This document shows, one piece after another, positions 11,561 to 23,092 of a DNA stretch of 64,000 nucleotides. Location: the NCBI GenBank assembly GCA_029204225.1, contig CM055102.1:26390922-26454921 (forward strand). Direction: 5' to 3'. Made by a program: the position numbers and the translations under genes. This DNA comes from Diphasiastrum complanatum. Its lineage: Eukaryota; Streptophyta; Lycopodiopsida; Lycopodiales; Lycopodiaceae. The stretch's first letter is position 1. Each line of letters starts with the position of its first letter. The notes under the pieces are model-generated. The model saw only the letters and a program-made list of their open reading frames with translations. It did not search any database and had not been told where the DNA came from.

Positions 11561-12340
11561 GATAGATTGCAAGGGAGTAAATATTCCAATGGTTCCTAGC
11601 ACAGTGCTGACAAATGAAGACTATCCCAGAGACGATGCAGACCGACAAAGCAATGGAACATCAGCCTTGCAAAAGGCTTATCGGTTCTGATGTACTTGGC
11701 AGACAATACGCGGCCAGACATTGCCCACACAGTGTTCAAATTGAGCGAATTCAATATCAATCTAGGATTGACACACTGGAAGATTGCCAAGAGGATCCTG
11801 CAATATCTATAGAGCACAAAGGAATATTGCCTATGCTATTGTCGAGATGCAGAATTCAAGATTGAATCCTACAGTGATGCAAGCTGGGCGTCCCTAAAAG
11901 ATGATAGTAAAAGCGTCTCAGGAGGATGCACCATAGCAGCTGATGCAGCTGTTATCTGGATCAACAGAAAGCCGACAATAACAGCCCAATCATCCTATGA
12001 GGCAGAATATGTTGCTACAACCAAGATGGCTAATGAGCTGACATGGCTCAGACAGTTCCTAAGTAGACTAGGACGGAGCACCGATGAACCGTTGATCCTG
12101 TATATGGACAACACATCCGCTATTCATTTGACAAAAGACCCAGTGTTTCATTCTAGAACGAAACATACCGCCATCAAGTATCACTTGATTAGGGATCTGG
12201 TTGAGAAGGACGAGACTGTCTTCATACCAACAAAGCAGATGGTAGCTGATATATTTACAAAGGCATTGGATAAGGCAATGTTCGAAAGGCAGAGAGCCAG
12301 CTTGGGAATTAGGAAAATACACGATTTAAGAGAGAGTTGA
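11561..12340 (+). pseudogene. Copia RT C-terminus and RNase H, decayed element
   Basis: Begins with the RT-connection text DMIDCKGVNIPMVPS and, after frameshifts and one stop near 11810, gives a readable RNase H: SYSDASWASLKDDSKSVSGG, then AQSSYEAEYVATTK, MDNTSAIHLTKDPVFHSRTKH and VADIFTKALDKAMF. The last 104 codons (12026-12340) are open. The stop TGA 12338-12340 overlaps the start of the 3' LTR, with a purine tract (AAGAGAGAGT) just before it. Confidence 0.87.
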
Positions 12341-13241
12341 AGAAACATTAAGTTATTACTTTAAAGCCTTATTTTTCCTTGCCTTTTAGACTGCTACATA
12401 TTTGATCTAGTTTCTGCACAGTCTGCATATTTAAACTATTTGTCTCGCAGTTCACATTTTTTACACTTTTGATAAAAATGCGACAGTAGGTTTAAAATGA
12501 CCCAGGACTTTGTTTTAACTGACCTTCGACATTTTTGGCTTTTTTGCCACATACTCAGAAGTCTGACACTTTGGATCAGGCCGACACTTCGGGGTATCCA
12601 TATGCAAGCCAAGGTCAAGACGAGTTATCGGGCATGGATGAACTATCAGACCTCATCTACTTGGGCGTGAAGTTTTCAAACTATCACGATCCACCGCCGC
12701 CATGCAACATTAACAAAGGTGTGGTTTAGCTTAAACTTAGCTAATAAGATCTTGTAATCTAATCAAGTATGATATATGTATTGGATAGACATGCATAGAT
12801 GATGATCAGAGAGTGGGTCCTGAACGCAACACTTAGAGAGGTACATATCAAGGAAGTAAGATAGTTCTAGTAGTAGCTAGTTCATTCGTGAGAGAGAACA
12901 CCTCTCTTACGCTGACGCGCACTGATCTGGGAAACAAACAGTGCTCAAAAGAAATTCATTGTTTCTATACTTGATTTTGGATAATACAGATGAATTACAA
13001 TTTTCTGGTCAATGTGCAATCTTTGAATTTTGTGATGCTTGTTTGATTTATCAATAGATATATTTCCACTATCACTAGACATTATTTGTTGTTCATAATC
13101 TCATTGTCAGATTAGTAGTACCTATCTACTGTTTGGAGGATGACTGATTGTGGTTTAAGACAGTAGCTTTGCACCAAAAGATCGGCTCCATCTGAGCTAT
13201 ACATTGGAATCGTCGCCTGAGCCAAAATTGTCTGATTCACA
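12338..13241 (+). repeat. 3' LTR of the decayed Copia element
   Basis: Starts TGAAGAAACATT after the purine tract and ends ...TTCACA before TCAG-TGGTATC. It shares landmarks with the 5' remnant at 6361-6780. No ORF in it is credible. Confidence 0.65.
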
Positions 13242-13334
13242 TCAGTGGTATCAGAAGGCCTCCCGGTCTGACGGATCACATCAGTGGTATCGGAGCGAGA
13301 AAATTGCCATCAGTGGTATCAGAGCGAGAAGATT
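13242..13334 (+). repeat. Three tandem PBS-like motifs
   Basis: CATCAGTGGTATC occurs three times (TGGTAT at 13246, 13285 and 13314), followed by AGAAGG, GGAGCGAGAAAATTGCC and AGAGCGAGAAGATTGCC respectively. The repeats end where minus-strand Copia sequence begins. Confidence 0.8.
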
Positions 13335-13338
13335 GCCA

Positions 13339-14745
13339 TCACTTAGAAGATCTAGTGGAAGAGTTAACAAATGGTAGCTTGTGTGCCTTTGAGAAGCTAC
13401 AAGCCTCACAACTCTTTCCACACTTTGAGAATGTCTTTGGAAGGCTGAGAGCAAGATCCTTTGTACATAGCATCTCCATTGATTTGAAGTTGGGATGGCC
13501 CAACCTCTTATACCAAAGCTCCAATTGATTAAGCTCCTCCTTAGCCATGTTCACACTTCCAAGAAATACATTAGCATCAAGCTTATATAGCCTTCCTTGC
13601 TTGAATCCCTTTACAATGCAAGTATCATTCATCATAATGGAGCAAACACCTTGCTTAAAATGGACATCTAAAACCATCATCCATCAATTGTCCTACACTA
13701 AGAAAACTCCTAGTAAGTGTAGGAACATAGAGTACATTTTGAAAATCTACTCTTTTAGAGGATCCAAGACTTAAGGGAATAGTTCCCACTCCATCTATTC
13801 TACATTCTTGATCACTTGATGTTAGAATAGACTTTTTACAACCTAAAAAAGGTACAAGAGTTGAGAAGAAATCCTTTTGGAATGTCATGTGGGAGCTAGC
13901 CCCACTATCAATCCACCATGTGTCATTGGAGTAGCTCTTGATTGTTGATGTGGATGCCATCAAGGATGAATATTCATCCTCATCTTCCTCAAGGCTAAGG
14001 TTGCCTTGCTTGCTCTCACCTTGTCCATTCTTCTTTTTGTAGCACTCAGATGCAAAGTGGCCCTTCTTTCCACAAAAGAAGCACTTTTGTTTGGCCTTGT
14101 TCTTCTTTCCACCTTTAGAGCTTGATGCTTGATCATCACTCTTGGTCTCCTTGTGTTGGATCTTCTTCTTGGACTTTGCCTTGCCTTTTCTTGAGAAGTT
14201 GGCCTTCTCATCTCCATCATGTAGCTTCAAGGAACCAATCCTTTGTCTCACATGTAAGATCCTATTCTCCTCGGCCACAAGCACACTATGGAGCTTATCA
14301 ATAGAAGGTAGTGAATCTTGAATTGAAAAGCTTTGTACTAGATTGGAGAACTCATCTCCAAGACATTTAGGATGATTTGCACAAGCTCATCATCTTGGAT
14401 TTTCTCACTTATGATGGAAAGTTCTTTATTGAGAGATTTTATCCTCAAGACATACTCTTGAGCACTCTCATCACTCCCTCTAATGCTTTGTAGAACTTTA
14501 TTTCTAAGCATAAGCACTCTAGAGGTGTTCTTGGATTCATAAATCCCTTTCAAGGAGTTCCAAGACTCCTTGGCCAAGGTACAAGATGCAACTTCTTTAA
14601 GAAGTTCATTACTAACATTCATGCTAAGACAATGTAATGGTAGCCTAGATCTCTTCTTGTACTTTACTTGTTCTTGTCCTCCTTGAGGCTCCTCTTCAAC
14701 AAGGACAAGATCATACAAGTCTTGGAGCACTAGAAGTGACTCCAT
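13339..14745 (-). pseudogene. Copia gag-protease-pre-integrase fragment, minus strand
   Basis: From high to low coordinate: Gag (MESLLVLQDLYDLVLVEEE, 14745-14338), a frameshift, then a CCHC knuckle (KCFFCGKKGHFASECYKKK), protease with intact DSG (WWIDSGASSHMTFQKDFF), another frameshift near 13670, and the integrase zinc module (WYKRLGHPNFKSM, CEACSFSKAHKL). It is a relative of the family of elements 1 and 2, clearly diverged. The Gag and knuckle order is normal. The integrase core is missing because the fragment stops at about 13335. Confidence 0.88.
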
Positions 14746-14759
14746 TCTTACTTTCCAAA

Positions 14760-15644
14760 TTGAATAGCTACTTTAATTTAGCCTCTCACTAGCTTCAAGA
14801 AGATGGGATCCAATTGAACCCATTTTACTAGTTAACAAGTACAACAAATGTACTAACCGTAGGCTCTCCCTTCTCTCTTTCTCAGAATTTAGCCACTAGG
14901 CTACTCACTTGGATCTCACAAAACTCAAGAAGCAAGATCTATAATGATCTTAAACTCAAAAAGACTTGGGATATCAAATTCTACACACACTATCCTCTTG
15001 GAAAAAATGGATTTGACTCTTGGAAGGGCCTATGCCTCCCTATGGTATTTTAGAACGGTTTTAGTCTCTTACTAGAACTAAAAACATCAGCCTCAAAGCT
15101 CATTCACAATGATTTAGAGATTGATCAATGATCTAACACCATTCCACATCAAATCTACAATGAGATTATTGAATTTTTACAGAGCAAATCACTAGTTTCA
15201 CTCTCACAATCTTGTTTGAAGCACAAATATGGAAAAATCACACAGATATGATGAAAGTGCAATTCCAGCAGCCTCTCACACGTGTGGGAAGTACACTTGA
15301 ACTTTACACACTCATTTGAACTTCAAACCATCAAGTAAACTTCATGTAGGTACAACTATTTATAGCTTCCAAAATGTCATTTGGCTTGCCCCAAACTTGA
15401 CCTAAATTGAAAACTTCTAGATACTTGATCAAAAATCTAGAAAAACTAGTCTAGATGCAATGTACCAAAATTAGCCAATTAGAATGGGTCCAAATCTAAC
15501 CTCGTCCACTTATCTACTTGCCAAAAATACTACAAACACTATTTAGGCTTTTATTGACAAATACGAAACTATCTCTAAGTTGAGATTTTATTTTGGCCTC
15601 CAAAAATGCCAATAAAACAACAAACTAGGTGATAGTTTTTCACA
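14760..15644 (-). repeat. LTR-like segment between RNase H end and gag, minus strand
   Basis: On the minus strand it starts TGTGAAAAACTATCACC at 15644, like the TGTGAAAATTG start of elements 1 and 2. It holds a TATA-like box near 15360 (minus strand GCTATAAATAG) and runs into the gag leader. I could not find the LTR end or a clear PBS, so the lower boundary is approximate. Confidence 0.55.
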
Positions 15645-15825
15645 CTCCCTCTTCAACTAGTTCTAGCATAGATTTAGATAGAACTCCAAGTGAAGTTCTA
15701 TGCTTCATAAACAAGTCTTTTCCCAATGCTTTGGTGAAGATATCAGCCACACACTCCCTTAAAGAGACATGTTGAAGCTCCACCTCCTTTGCCATGTCTT
15801 GTTCTCTCACAAAATGATAAGCCAC
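15640..15825 (-). pseudogene. Copia RNase H C-terminus, minus strand
   Basis: 61 codons: YHFVREQDMAKEVELQ, then a segment including VADIFTKALGKDL, ending VEEGV. It matches the last 60 residues of the element 1 polyprotein. It lies upstream, in its own direction, of the LTR-like segment and gag, so the order RNase H - LTR - gag is that of two elements sharing one LTR. Confidence 0.85.
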
Positions 15826-15830
15826 TTCAA

Positions 15831-16250
15831 TATGCTTGCTCCTTGAATGATAAACTCACTATGACCAGTACATAGCACATATTTCCTATCTGGCAGATTT
15901 CTCCAAAATCCGCATATGTTTCTCTCATATCTCACTGATAATCTTGTAACTCAACTACAAAAGAATTCTATTTCTTGTGAGTAAATAACATATTTGGGAA
16001 ATCTCTGAGACTAGGGATACATCCTCTCTCACGAGTTTTCCAACCCACTTACAACTTTGTACCAAATTTCCCTCATCAATCCCTCCCTGATCCTAGTATT
16101 CCAAATAAGATTAGTTTGATTTTACACATACATCCCAATAATCAAATTCACTTCTATCCCTCACAACCTAGGATTAGTGACTTCTGATCTTATTCAGTAC
16201 TACTTATAATTATTTCCAATTTCAATCCATCTCTAGTTCTAGATTGTTCA
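15831..16250. other. Non-coding interval
   Basis: About 420 bp of AT-rich sequence without an ORF, repeat landmark or RNA signature that I can support. Confidence 0.5.
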
Positions 16251-16644
16251 CGATAGCTGGTACCTGAACAACGGCGCTACCCAACACATGACCTCTCGCA
16301 AGGAATAGTGTACCGAGTATGTAGCTTACAATAGAGATCAATTCATCTACCTCAGAGATTCAAGCACTATACACGTGGAAGACAAAGGGAGAGTCAAGAT
16401 CACATTCAACAATGATCTTTCTATTTGTGTTCCCAATGTTCTTCATGTACCTAAGCTATCAAAGAACATGTTATCAGTTTCTAAGATAACTGACGAGGGC
16501 TACACTGTTACTTTCTCTTCTGAGCAATGTACAATCTTCGATGAAGATATTACTCTGACTGTATGTAATAGAGTTGGAAATCTATATCTACTCTCTAACT
16601 ATGTTGCATTAGCTAGTATCTCTCATGAAAATGTAAATGATAAT
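16251..16644 (+). pseudogene. Copia protease fragment joined to another ORF
   Basis: Reads WYLNNGATQHMTSRKE, a stop at about 16306, then DSSTIHVEDKGRVKITFNN and VLHVPKLSKNMLSVSKITD, which is typical of the Copia protease to pre-integrase region. The protease motif DSG is changed to NNG, so the catalytic Asp is lost. At about 16645 the frame runs without a stop into the unknown-ORF family, giving a chimeric ORF (16375-16842) that looks longer than either part. Confidence 0.8.
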
Positions 16645-16955
16645 GGTTTCGATCCAAATCTTCCAATGGCATCCAAGAAAGTGCAAAATCAATTGCCAAT
16701 AGCGAGGCTCTACTACCGTGCCGCGATGCTAAGTGGATTATGGGAGTCAAAGTTTATTTCTTGGACAATGTCAAAATGGTTGTCAAAAGCGAATACGTGC
16801 TTTTTTCCACACAATATTGATTTCAACATGGCGCACCTATAATTCATGGAGAAGGTTTAGTATCACCTAATAAAGACTCGGTGCGAGGCGAACCAAAGCC
16901 CAAAATAAATCTCGCAAAGTGTTGTGGGACCACCACTAGTTTTGGTGCAGGACAC
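16645..16955 (+). pseudogene. C-terminal part of the coiled-coil LTR-element ORF
   Basis: FDPNLPMASKKVQNQLPIA, RLYYRAAMLSG and ANTCFFPHNIDFNMAHL match the C-terminus of the ORF at 28553-29566. The frame ends at TAA 16840-16842, then a degraded tail runs to a polypurine-like run before the LTR. It begins just where the minus-strand fragment at 9337-10077 ends. Confidence 0.8.
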
Positions 16956-17435
16956 TGTTGGAGGATTTGTGGATATTGAGGCAACCCTAACCCTAGTTAA
17001 TAAGTGAGAGGGATTTGGCACCCTGCGTGTGTCCAACCCGATGATCACATAGTTATTTGATTAGTTAGAAGTTAATAAAAGGACTTTAGGCCTTTTTGTG
17101 GGACTTGTAATGTCGCAAGGCCTAATAGTCAAGTCAGTGAATAAACAGGGCTCCCCCAAAATTTGAATTTCAAATAATAAGGGACGGGGAGATTGGCCAA
17201 TAGGATTCAAGGCCAAAGCCCTAAAATCCACTATATATAGTGGTGGATTCGAGCTATTTTGTACATTCGCTCTTCATTTCAATAAAGCAGGTGGAACCTC
17301 TTTCAAAATGGATTTGGAATGTCCTTGCTCTTCATCTTTCCTTCTCTATTTCTCATGTTTTCTTTGGATTTGCTAATTGTTGGATTTGATGCTTGTTGGA
17401 CTTTATCTTTATTGTACTTATTGTGAGAGAGAAAT
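16956..17435 (+). repeat. LTR of the coiled-coil LTR element (partial)
   Basis: Starts TGTTGGAGGATTTGTGG. It shares the CAACCCTAACCCTAGTTAAT block, an AGGCCTAA...GTCAA block and the CAATAAAG region with 28502-27760 (minus) and 40385-40772. Similarity is lost after TGTGAGAGAGAAA at about 17435, so the right end is truncated. Confidence 0.78.
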
Positions 17436-18000
17436 GTGAAAAATGCAATACCTGCAACTCCAAACTCATTCAATGATAAAAAAAAAAATCATATGCCAAT
17501 AGCATTTATCAATCAAATCATAGACTCAAACTAATCAAGAAGGAAAATCTAATTGGATGGAAATCCCATCACATATATATACATGTAGAGCTCAAATCTG
17601 AGCATATTAGGGCTTCTATGCATTCATCATAATCTAACCCTAACATCTAACCTAAAGATCCACTTGATCGACCCTAACTAGGGGTCAAGATCTCGAGATC
17701 CCAAAACAATGAAAAACATGCTATTTTTGGGTCCTATTTTCTCTCTACCCTATCTAAGCACTCTTGGCCTTAATTCAAAGGTGCCACTCCTATGCTAGGT
17801 TAAGAATAGGATTTGCAAAGAGTATCCTATGCTATTTGGCACGTGTGACAAGCCACAACATGACCTGTTGGATTATTCTCCTTCTTACTAATCGACTAAT
17901 CGGTTTTAATCTTCATCCATTGTTTATCCAGTACTGCGGATTTTTCCGCGTTCTTTTACAGTTAGCAGAATTACAAGCTTTCTCTTGGATCAAGGAGAGA
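17436..18000. other. Non-coding interval
   Basis: About 560 bp of AT-rich sequence. It includes CTAACCCTAACATCTAACC near 17634, which is too irregular for telomeric repeat. An 86-codon ORF at 17764 has no protein-like features. Confidence 0.45.
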
Positions 18001-18379
18001 AAACCCTTTCAAAGCCATCTATGAAGCCAAGAATACTTCTAGACTACTCACTTTTAGGAACCAAATTTTTCAAAGTTATCAAAAGAGTGATGAGAGTGCT
18101 TCTAATTTTGTCATGAGATTTAATGATCTTCATAAAGAGCTTGCATGCATAGGTGATCATCTCAACCAAAGTGAATTAGTTCAAGTCATTTTTAATGGAT
18201 TGAAAGATGAGTTTGAGAATATTGTCCAATCCTATGCAATCAAGGAGGAGCTTCCAAGTTTGGAGGCACTTCAAGGAGTCCTCATTTTTGAAGAATGTAG
18301 GCAAGAGAACAAGCTGATGAGATTCAACAAGCCTTCATTGAGGGATGGTGGAGAAGACAATGTTGTGTACTACCTTTGA
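18001..18379 (+). pseudogene. Copia gag fragment
   Basis: An in-frame Gag centre: KNTSRLLTF-like text, then MRFNDLHKELACIGDHLNQS, ELVQVIFNGLKDEFENIVQS and a segment with LPSLEALQGVLIFEE, ending at TGA 18377-18379. It matches the minus-strand fragment at 61465-61967, including about 65 bp beyond the stop codon. It is related to the Gag of element 1 (VQVMLNGLLNEHANLVQSF) but diverged. Confidence 0.85.
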
Positions 18380-18941
18380 ATTGCATAAAGGGTAACTATC
18401 ACGACTACATGGATGGTTTATACCATCACCAACAAGTGGCCATAACCATTGTTGGAAATTAGGCCCACAGTTGCCTCCTTGGTGAATGACTAATATCTAT
18501 TTCATGATTCTTCCTGCATGTTTATTGATCATTGATCTAGGGTCGGGTGAAACCAACTTTGGTTCTACATCCGCTCATCTAATACCTGTAGGAATCACAA
18601 ACTTAGACAACCGATTTCTTTGAAGAACGCTTACAATGGGCTTCGAGCTGATCTCAAGCAAAGGGTAACCAATCCTGTAATAATTTCAAAGTTCAGATGT
18701 CAAGTCTAAAAACTTGAAGTCATTGAAGACTTGGCCATCTTCAACGACTTCCACAAAACTTGCATCTAGAACAATTCTGCAGAAATACATTACCTTTTCA
18801 ACTGTCTGCAGAAATACACTATGTTTTTAACACCTTCGGCGTTTTCACATTTGCCACTTACGTAGTTCAAAAGTTTAACTGCTTTTAACACACCTTTGGC
18901 TCTTTGCAAAAAATGCGAAGAGAGAGAAAATCTCGAAGGTC
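18380..18941. other. Non-coding flank of element 2
   Basis: No gene. The last 66 bp (18881-18946) hold AAAAATGCGAAGAGAGAGAAAA...AAGGTCATC, which recurs with few differences at 25415-25478 beyond element 2. It may be a diverged local repeat or the tail of an older element. Confidence 0.5.
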
Positions 18942-18946
18942 ATCTA
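18942..18946 (+). repeat. Target-site duplication of element 2, left
   Basis: ATCTA, identical to 25377-25381. Confidence 0.95.
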
Positions 18947-19601
18947 TGTGAAAATTGTCAACATTTCCTAGCTAGTTTGAGGCCTAAATTGGCTAAAATT
19001 GTAAATAGTTTTGGTTCTGGAGTTTTGCACGTGTGAACCAGGCCACAATGTTTTTATTTACTGTATTTTTTCAGTATGATGAAGTGTCAAACTTCATACC
19101 CTTCAAAATGAGACCATTTTGATGTATTTTGGTCATATAAGCCATTTTTAGCTATTTTTCCTATATAGGGAATATCTAGGGTCAAGTACCTTCTAGAGAG
19201 AGGAGAGAGAGTCATCTTCCTCATCCATAAATAGTAGGGAAGTCGTGGAAAACAGGTTGGAGAAACCTTTTGTATGCTTCATTGAGATCAATAGATCATT
19301 GTCATTGTTTCTTCCTCCATTGAGAGCATTGTTGTGTGTATTGTCTTCAAGCTATTGTGTATGATCTTAGGTGCTTTCCAAAAGTGGTAGGCTGATGTAT
19401 TATGGACTGTATAATGCTATTTTGGGCCGCACTTGATGTTTATGGAAGTTTCCATTTGTGATAAATGCTTTTTGATCAAGTTCTTTGCATTCTAGGTAGC
19501 ATAGAATGTGTTGCCAATTCCTAGCTTATGTAGTTTGGAGTGCAAGCATTCAAGCCAATGATCTTGGAGTTTAGATCCACTTAGGATCTGTATTTTTCAC
19601 A
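18947..19601 (+). repeat. 5' LTR of element 2
   Basis: 655 bp, TGTGAAAATTG to TTTTTCACA, followed directly by the PBS. Confidence 0.96.
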
Positions 19602-19613
19602 TGGTATCAGAGC
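19602..19613 (+). other. Primer-binding site, element 2
   Basis: TGGTATCAGAGC, initiator tRNA-Met complement, directly after the LTR. Confidence 0.93.
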
Positions 19614-20773
19614 TGGTTGGCTTCTATTTACAGTAAGTATTCCATTTTTGGTGATATTTGGATGTTTGATCAAGTTCTAGCATGATTTTGCATTGCTTTG
19701 TTGATCAAATCTTACTAACCTTTGTTTTGTGAGTTGAACTTGTGGATCAAAAGCATATTTCAGGTCTATTGAAGATCAGAGGCTGAAAAGAAACTATTTT
19801 GGATCAGATCATAACACCTAATCATTTGTGATTGTGAGGCTTGTGCATATTCAATACTAACAATGTTCTTTTCAATCCTATTGTTGACAATCTCCATTCT
19901 TGGATGAACACTCTCCTTAAGTGGATGAAACTTCTCCTTAAGTGGATGACAAATGCTCTTTTGAGTGAGTTGTAATTCTCCTAAAGGCTGAGCAAAGCTC
20001 CCATTTGGATGAAAGATCCCCTTTTTTGGGTGAACATATTGTAAGCTCCATTGTGAAGAGCATATTGTAAAGATTGTCATCAATTTTGGCATAATTTTTG
20101 GTGTACTTTGTTGAGCATGTAAGTAACTCTCCTTATGTAATTTGATTGGAGCATTTGCTGGAAGGTGTTAACCATTATGCAAGTGTGTTTTCAGGTTCTT
20201 AACAGGTTGAGGAACATTCTCATGTGAAGTGATCTTAGATCTACATCTAAACACCAAGATTTGACAAGATAGTGAAGCTAGTCTTGTGATTCACTAAGTG
20301 TGCTCATTCATTCACCTCTAAATCTTGTATTTATCACTTGCTGGAGTTTATAAACTTTTAGAAGTGTGGTTTACATGTGGTTTTACAGGTTGAATCAATA
20401 TCTTAGTGTGTTGATCATATGTTGATCAAGTTTGTTCATTACTAGGTAATCTTGGCATCCTAGTTTTGGGTATTTTCTAAGAATGCAAGTAACTCTTCAC
20501 ACCATAACTTGATTTGGTCACTTGCTGGAAAGTTTGAGAGCTTAAGCAAGAGTGTGTTCAGGTTGGTTTGATTTTGTAATCCATTCTTAGTGTGTGCAAA
20601 GTGTTGCATGTGTTTCAATCTTCCTTTCTATGCTTGGAAACCATCTAGGTTCAAGATAGAAGTGTTTTAGGGTCCTAAATCTTCATAGATCTCTTTATCT
20701 ATCATTTGTTGAGAGAAAAGTGAGTGCTAAGTGCTTTAGGACAGAACCTAAAAGTTGAAGAAACATTAGAATC
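19614..20773 (+). other. Leader of element 2
   Basis: Nearly identical to 598-1757. One visible difference is GCATTTGCTGGAAGG where element 1 has GCATTTGATGGAAGG. No sense ORF. Confidence 0.7.
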
Positions 20774-23092
20774 ATGGCTTCCAATGGTGGGATCATGCTA
20801 GAGTCTAGTGAAAGGTTGAGTTCATCAAACTACTCTACTTGGAAAGTGAGGATGGAGTCCTTACTTGAGTTGAATGAACTCATGGACATAGTTGCAGAAA
20901 TTGAAGAGAGACCTCTCACACTTCAAGAGCAACAAAGGTTTGATAAGAAGGCCAAAAGGGCTCTTCATATCATTAAAATGAATGTTACAAATGAACTTCT
21001 CAAGGAAGTTGGAAAGTGTCAAAGTGCAAGTGAGGCATGGAATGCCTTAAAGAAGCTCTTTGAATCAAAGTCCACATCTAGGGTATTGACCCTAAGGAGA
21101 CAAATATTTTCTAGTAGGCAAAGAGAGGGTGAAAGTGCTCATGCATTTATCTTGAGAGTTAAGTCCCTAAGTGATGATTTAGCATGCATTGATGAGAACA
21201 TAAAAGATGGTGAAATAGTCCAAGTTATGTTGAATGGTTTGCTAAATGAACATGCTAACCTTGTTCAAAGTTTTGCCATTCAAAGAGTCTTGCCAAGTGT
21301 GGTTGACTTGCAAGAAATCTTATTGGCTGAAGAACATAGGTTGCAATCAAAGCTTGATGGTGCATCCTTGCAAGGTGGAGGTGAAGAGGCTTTCTTCACA
21401 AAAGGCAAATTCAAGGGCAAAGGTAAAGGCAAAGGGAAATGGTCCAAAGGTGGTAACTTTGATCATGATGATCACTCTTCCTCTTCCTCTTCTACTAAGA
21501 ACAATAAGTCAAAGTTCAAGTGCTTTTATTGTGGGATAAAAGGTCATTTTGCAAATGAATGTTATAAGAAGAAAAGAGAGCAAGGAGAGAGGCAAGGAAA
21601 TCTTACAATAGATGAGGAAGAACATAACACATGTGAATCACTTGTTATGACTTCAAGTTTGTTAGCCAACATAGATGATAATGATCCTTGGTGGATTGAT
21701 AGTGGAGCCTCATCTCACATGACAAGACATAAGGAATACTTTACATCCTTATTGTCTTATGAGGGAGAAGGTAACATCATCTACACTGCAAATGATGGTC
21801 AATGTGACATCAAAGGCATAGGCACTATTCCTATTTCCCTTTCAACAAATAGGAAAGCAAATCTTGAAAATGTTTTGTACATTCCTTCAATCACTAAGAA
21901 TTTGCTTAGTGTAAGTCAAATGATTGACAAAGGACTTGATGTGGAGTTCATTGGAGATGCATGTTTGATAAGTAAATGTGGATCCTTGATTGCTCAAGGT
22001 AGGAGGCATGGTAAACTTTTCAAGCTTGATGCATGTGTGATCTCTAATCATGAAGGATGTATGGCTAGGGAGCAATTGACAAACCAAGAAGTTTGGCACA
22101 AGAGGTTGGGCCATCCCAACTTCAAATCTTTGGAGGTAATGGCAAAGAAAGAGCTTGTTCTTGGTCTCCCTAAAAGTCTTGTTGCAAACAATAGTGTTTG
22201 TGAACATTGTGCCTTGTCCAAATCTCATAGACTTGCTTATTCTAGATCTACTTCTAGATCTAAAGAAGCTTTTCAACTTGTGCATTCTGATATTCATTCT
22301 TCTAGTACAACTAGCAATGGTGGGGCAAAGATGTATGCAACTTTCATTGATGACTTTAGTAGGTATACTTGGATCTATCTTCTTAAAAGTAAGGATGAAG
22401 TGTTTGCTGCATTTGTCAAGTTCAAGAATGAAATGGAAAACCAATTCAATACAAAGATCAAATGCTTAAGATCTGATAATGGAGGGGAATACACCTCAAA
22501 TAGGTTCAAAGACTTTTGTATAGCACATGGGATTAAGAGGGAGATGTCTAGTCCTAGGACTCCACAACAGAATGGAGTGGCCGAGAGGAAGAATAGAACC
22601 CTTTGTGAATGTGCCAAGGCAATGAGACTACATGCTAATCTTGCTAAGTCTTTTTGGGGGGAAGCTTTAGCATGTGCTAACTATCTATGTAATAGATGGA
22701 CAAGTGCTTCCTTGGATGGTAAAACTCCTCATGAGGTTCTTTATGGTAGAAGGCCGAGTGTCAAGCATTGTAGGATCTTTGGATGTACATGTTTTGTCAA
22801 TATCACACTTGATGATAGAACTAAAGAAGATCCTTCATCAAAGAAGGGTGTGTTTGTTGGCTATAGTGAAGTAAGCAAGGCTTACAAAGTGTACATTCCT
22901 TCTACAAAGAAAGTTGTCATAAGTAGGGATGTCATCTTTCATGAAGAGAATGTTTCCAATGTTGTTGATGTTGATGTTGATGTGCCTACTAATCATCATG
23001 ATGTGCAAGATGTCTTGGATGAAGATGGGATGCCACTCCAAAGCAAACTTCAAGGAAGACTCAAAGGCAAAGGGCTAAGCCATCAAGGCTAA
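20774..23092 (+). pseudogene. Copia gag-protease-integrase ORF, element 2
   Basis: 772 codons, same domains and catalytic residues as the element 1 ORF at 1758 (CCHC 250-263, protease DSG 309-311, integrase D506/D568/E604). The substitution noted is Ser622 to Asn, after the integrase Glu. It ends at the same TAA because the same shift before RT is present, so RT is out of frame. Confidence 0.93.

Larger units (their letters stand above)
6361..13241 (+). mobile_element. Decayed Copia element, host of element 1
   Basis: A second Copia family with recognisable 5' LTR remnant, PBS, gag, nucleocapsid/protease, integrase, RT end plus RNase H, and 3' LTR in the expected order. It is broken by stops, frameshifts, an insertion at about 8076-10077 and replacement of most of RT at about 11041-11560. 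The LTRs are matched by a shared block (CATTCGTGAGAGA at 6391 and 12883) lying 394 and 363 bp before a TGGTATC motif, and by similar end text (CATCAG before TGGTATC). Its left LTR end lies beyond element 1 and off the window. Confidence 0.85.

Noticed and set aside
17634..17660. Telomere-like CTAACCCTAAC text; similar CAACCCTAACCC in the LTR family
   Set aside because: Only one or two irregular units; part of repeat sequence, not a telomeric array.
17764..18024. 86-codon ORF
   Set aside because: No protein-like motif; it overlaps the start of the gag fragment in another frame.
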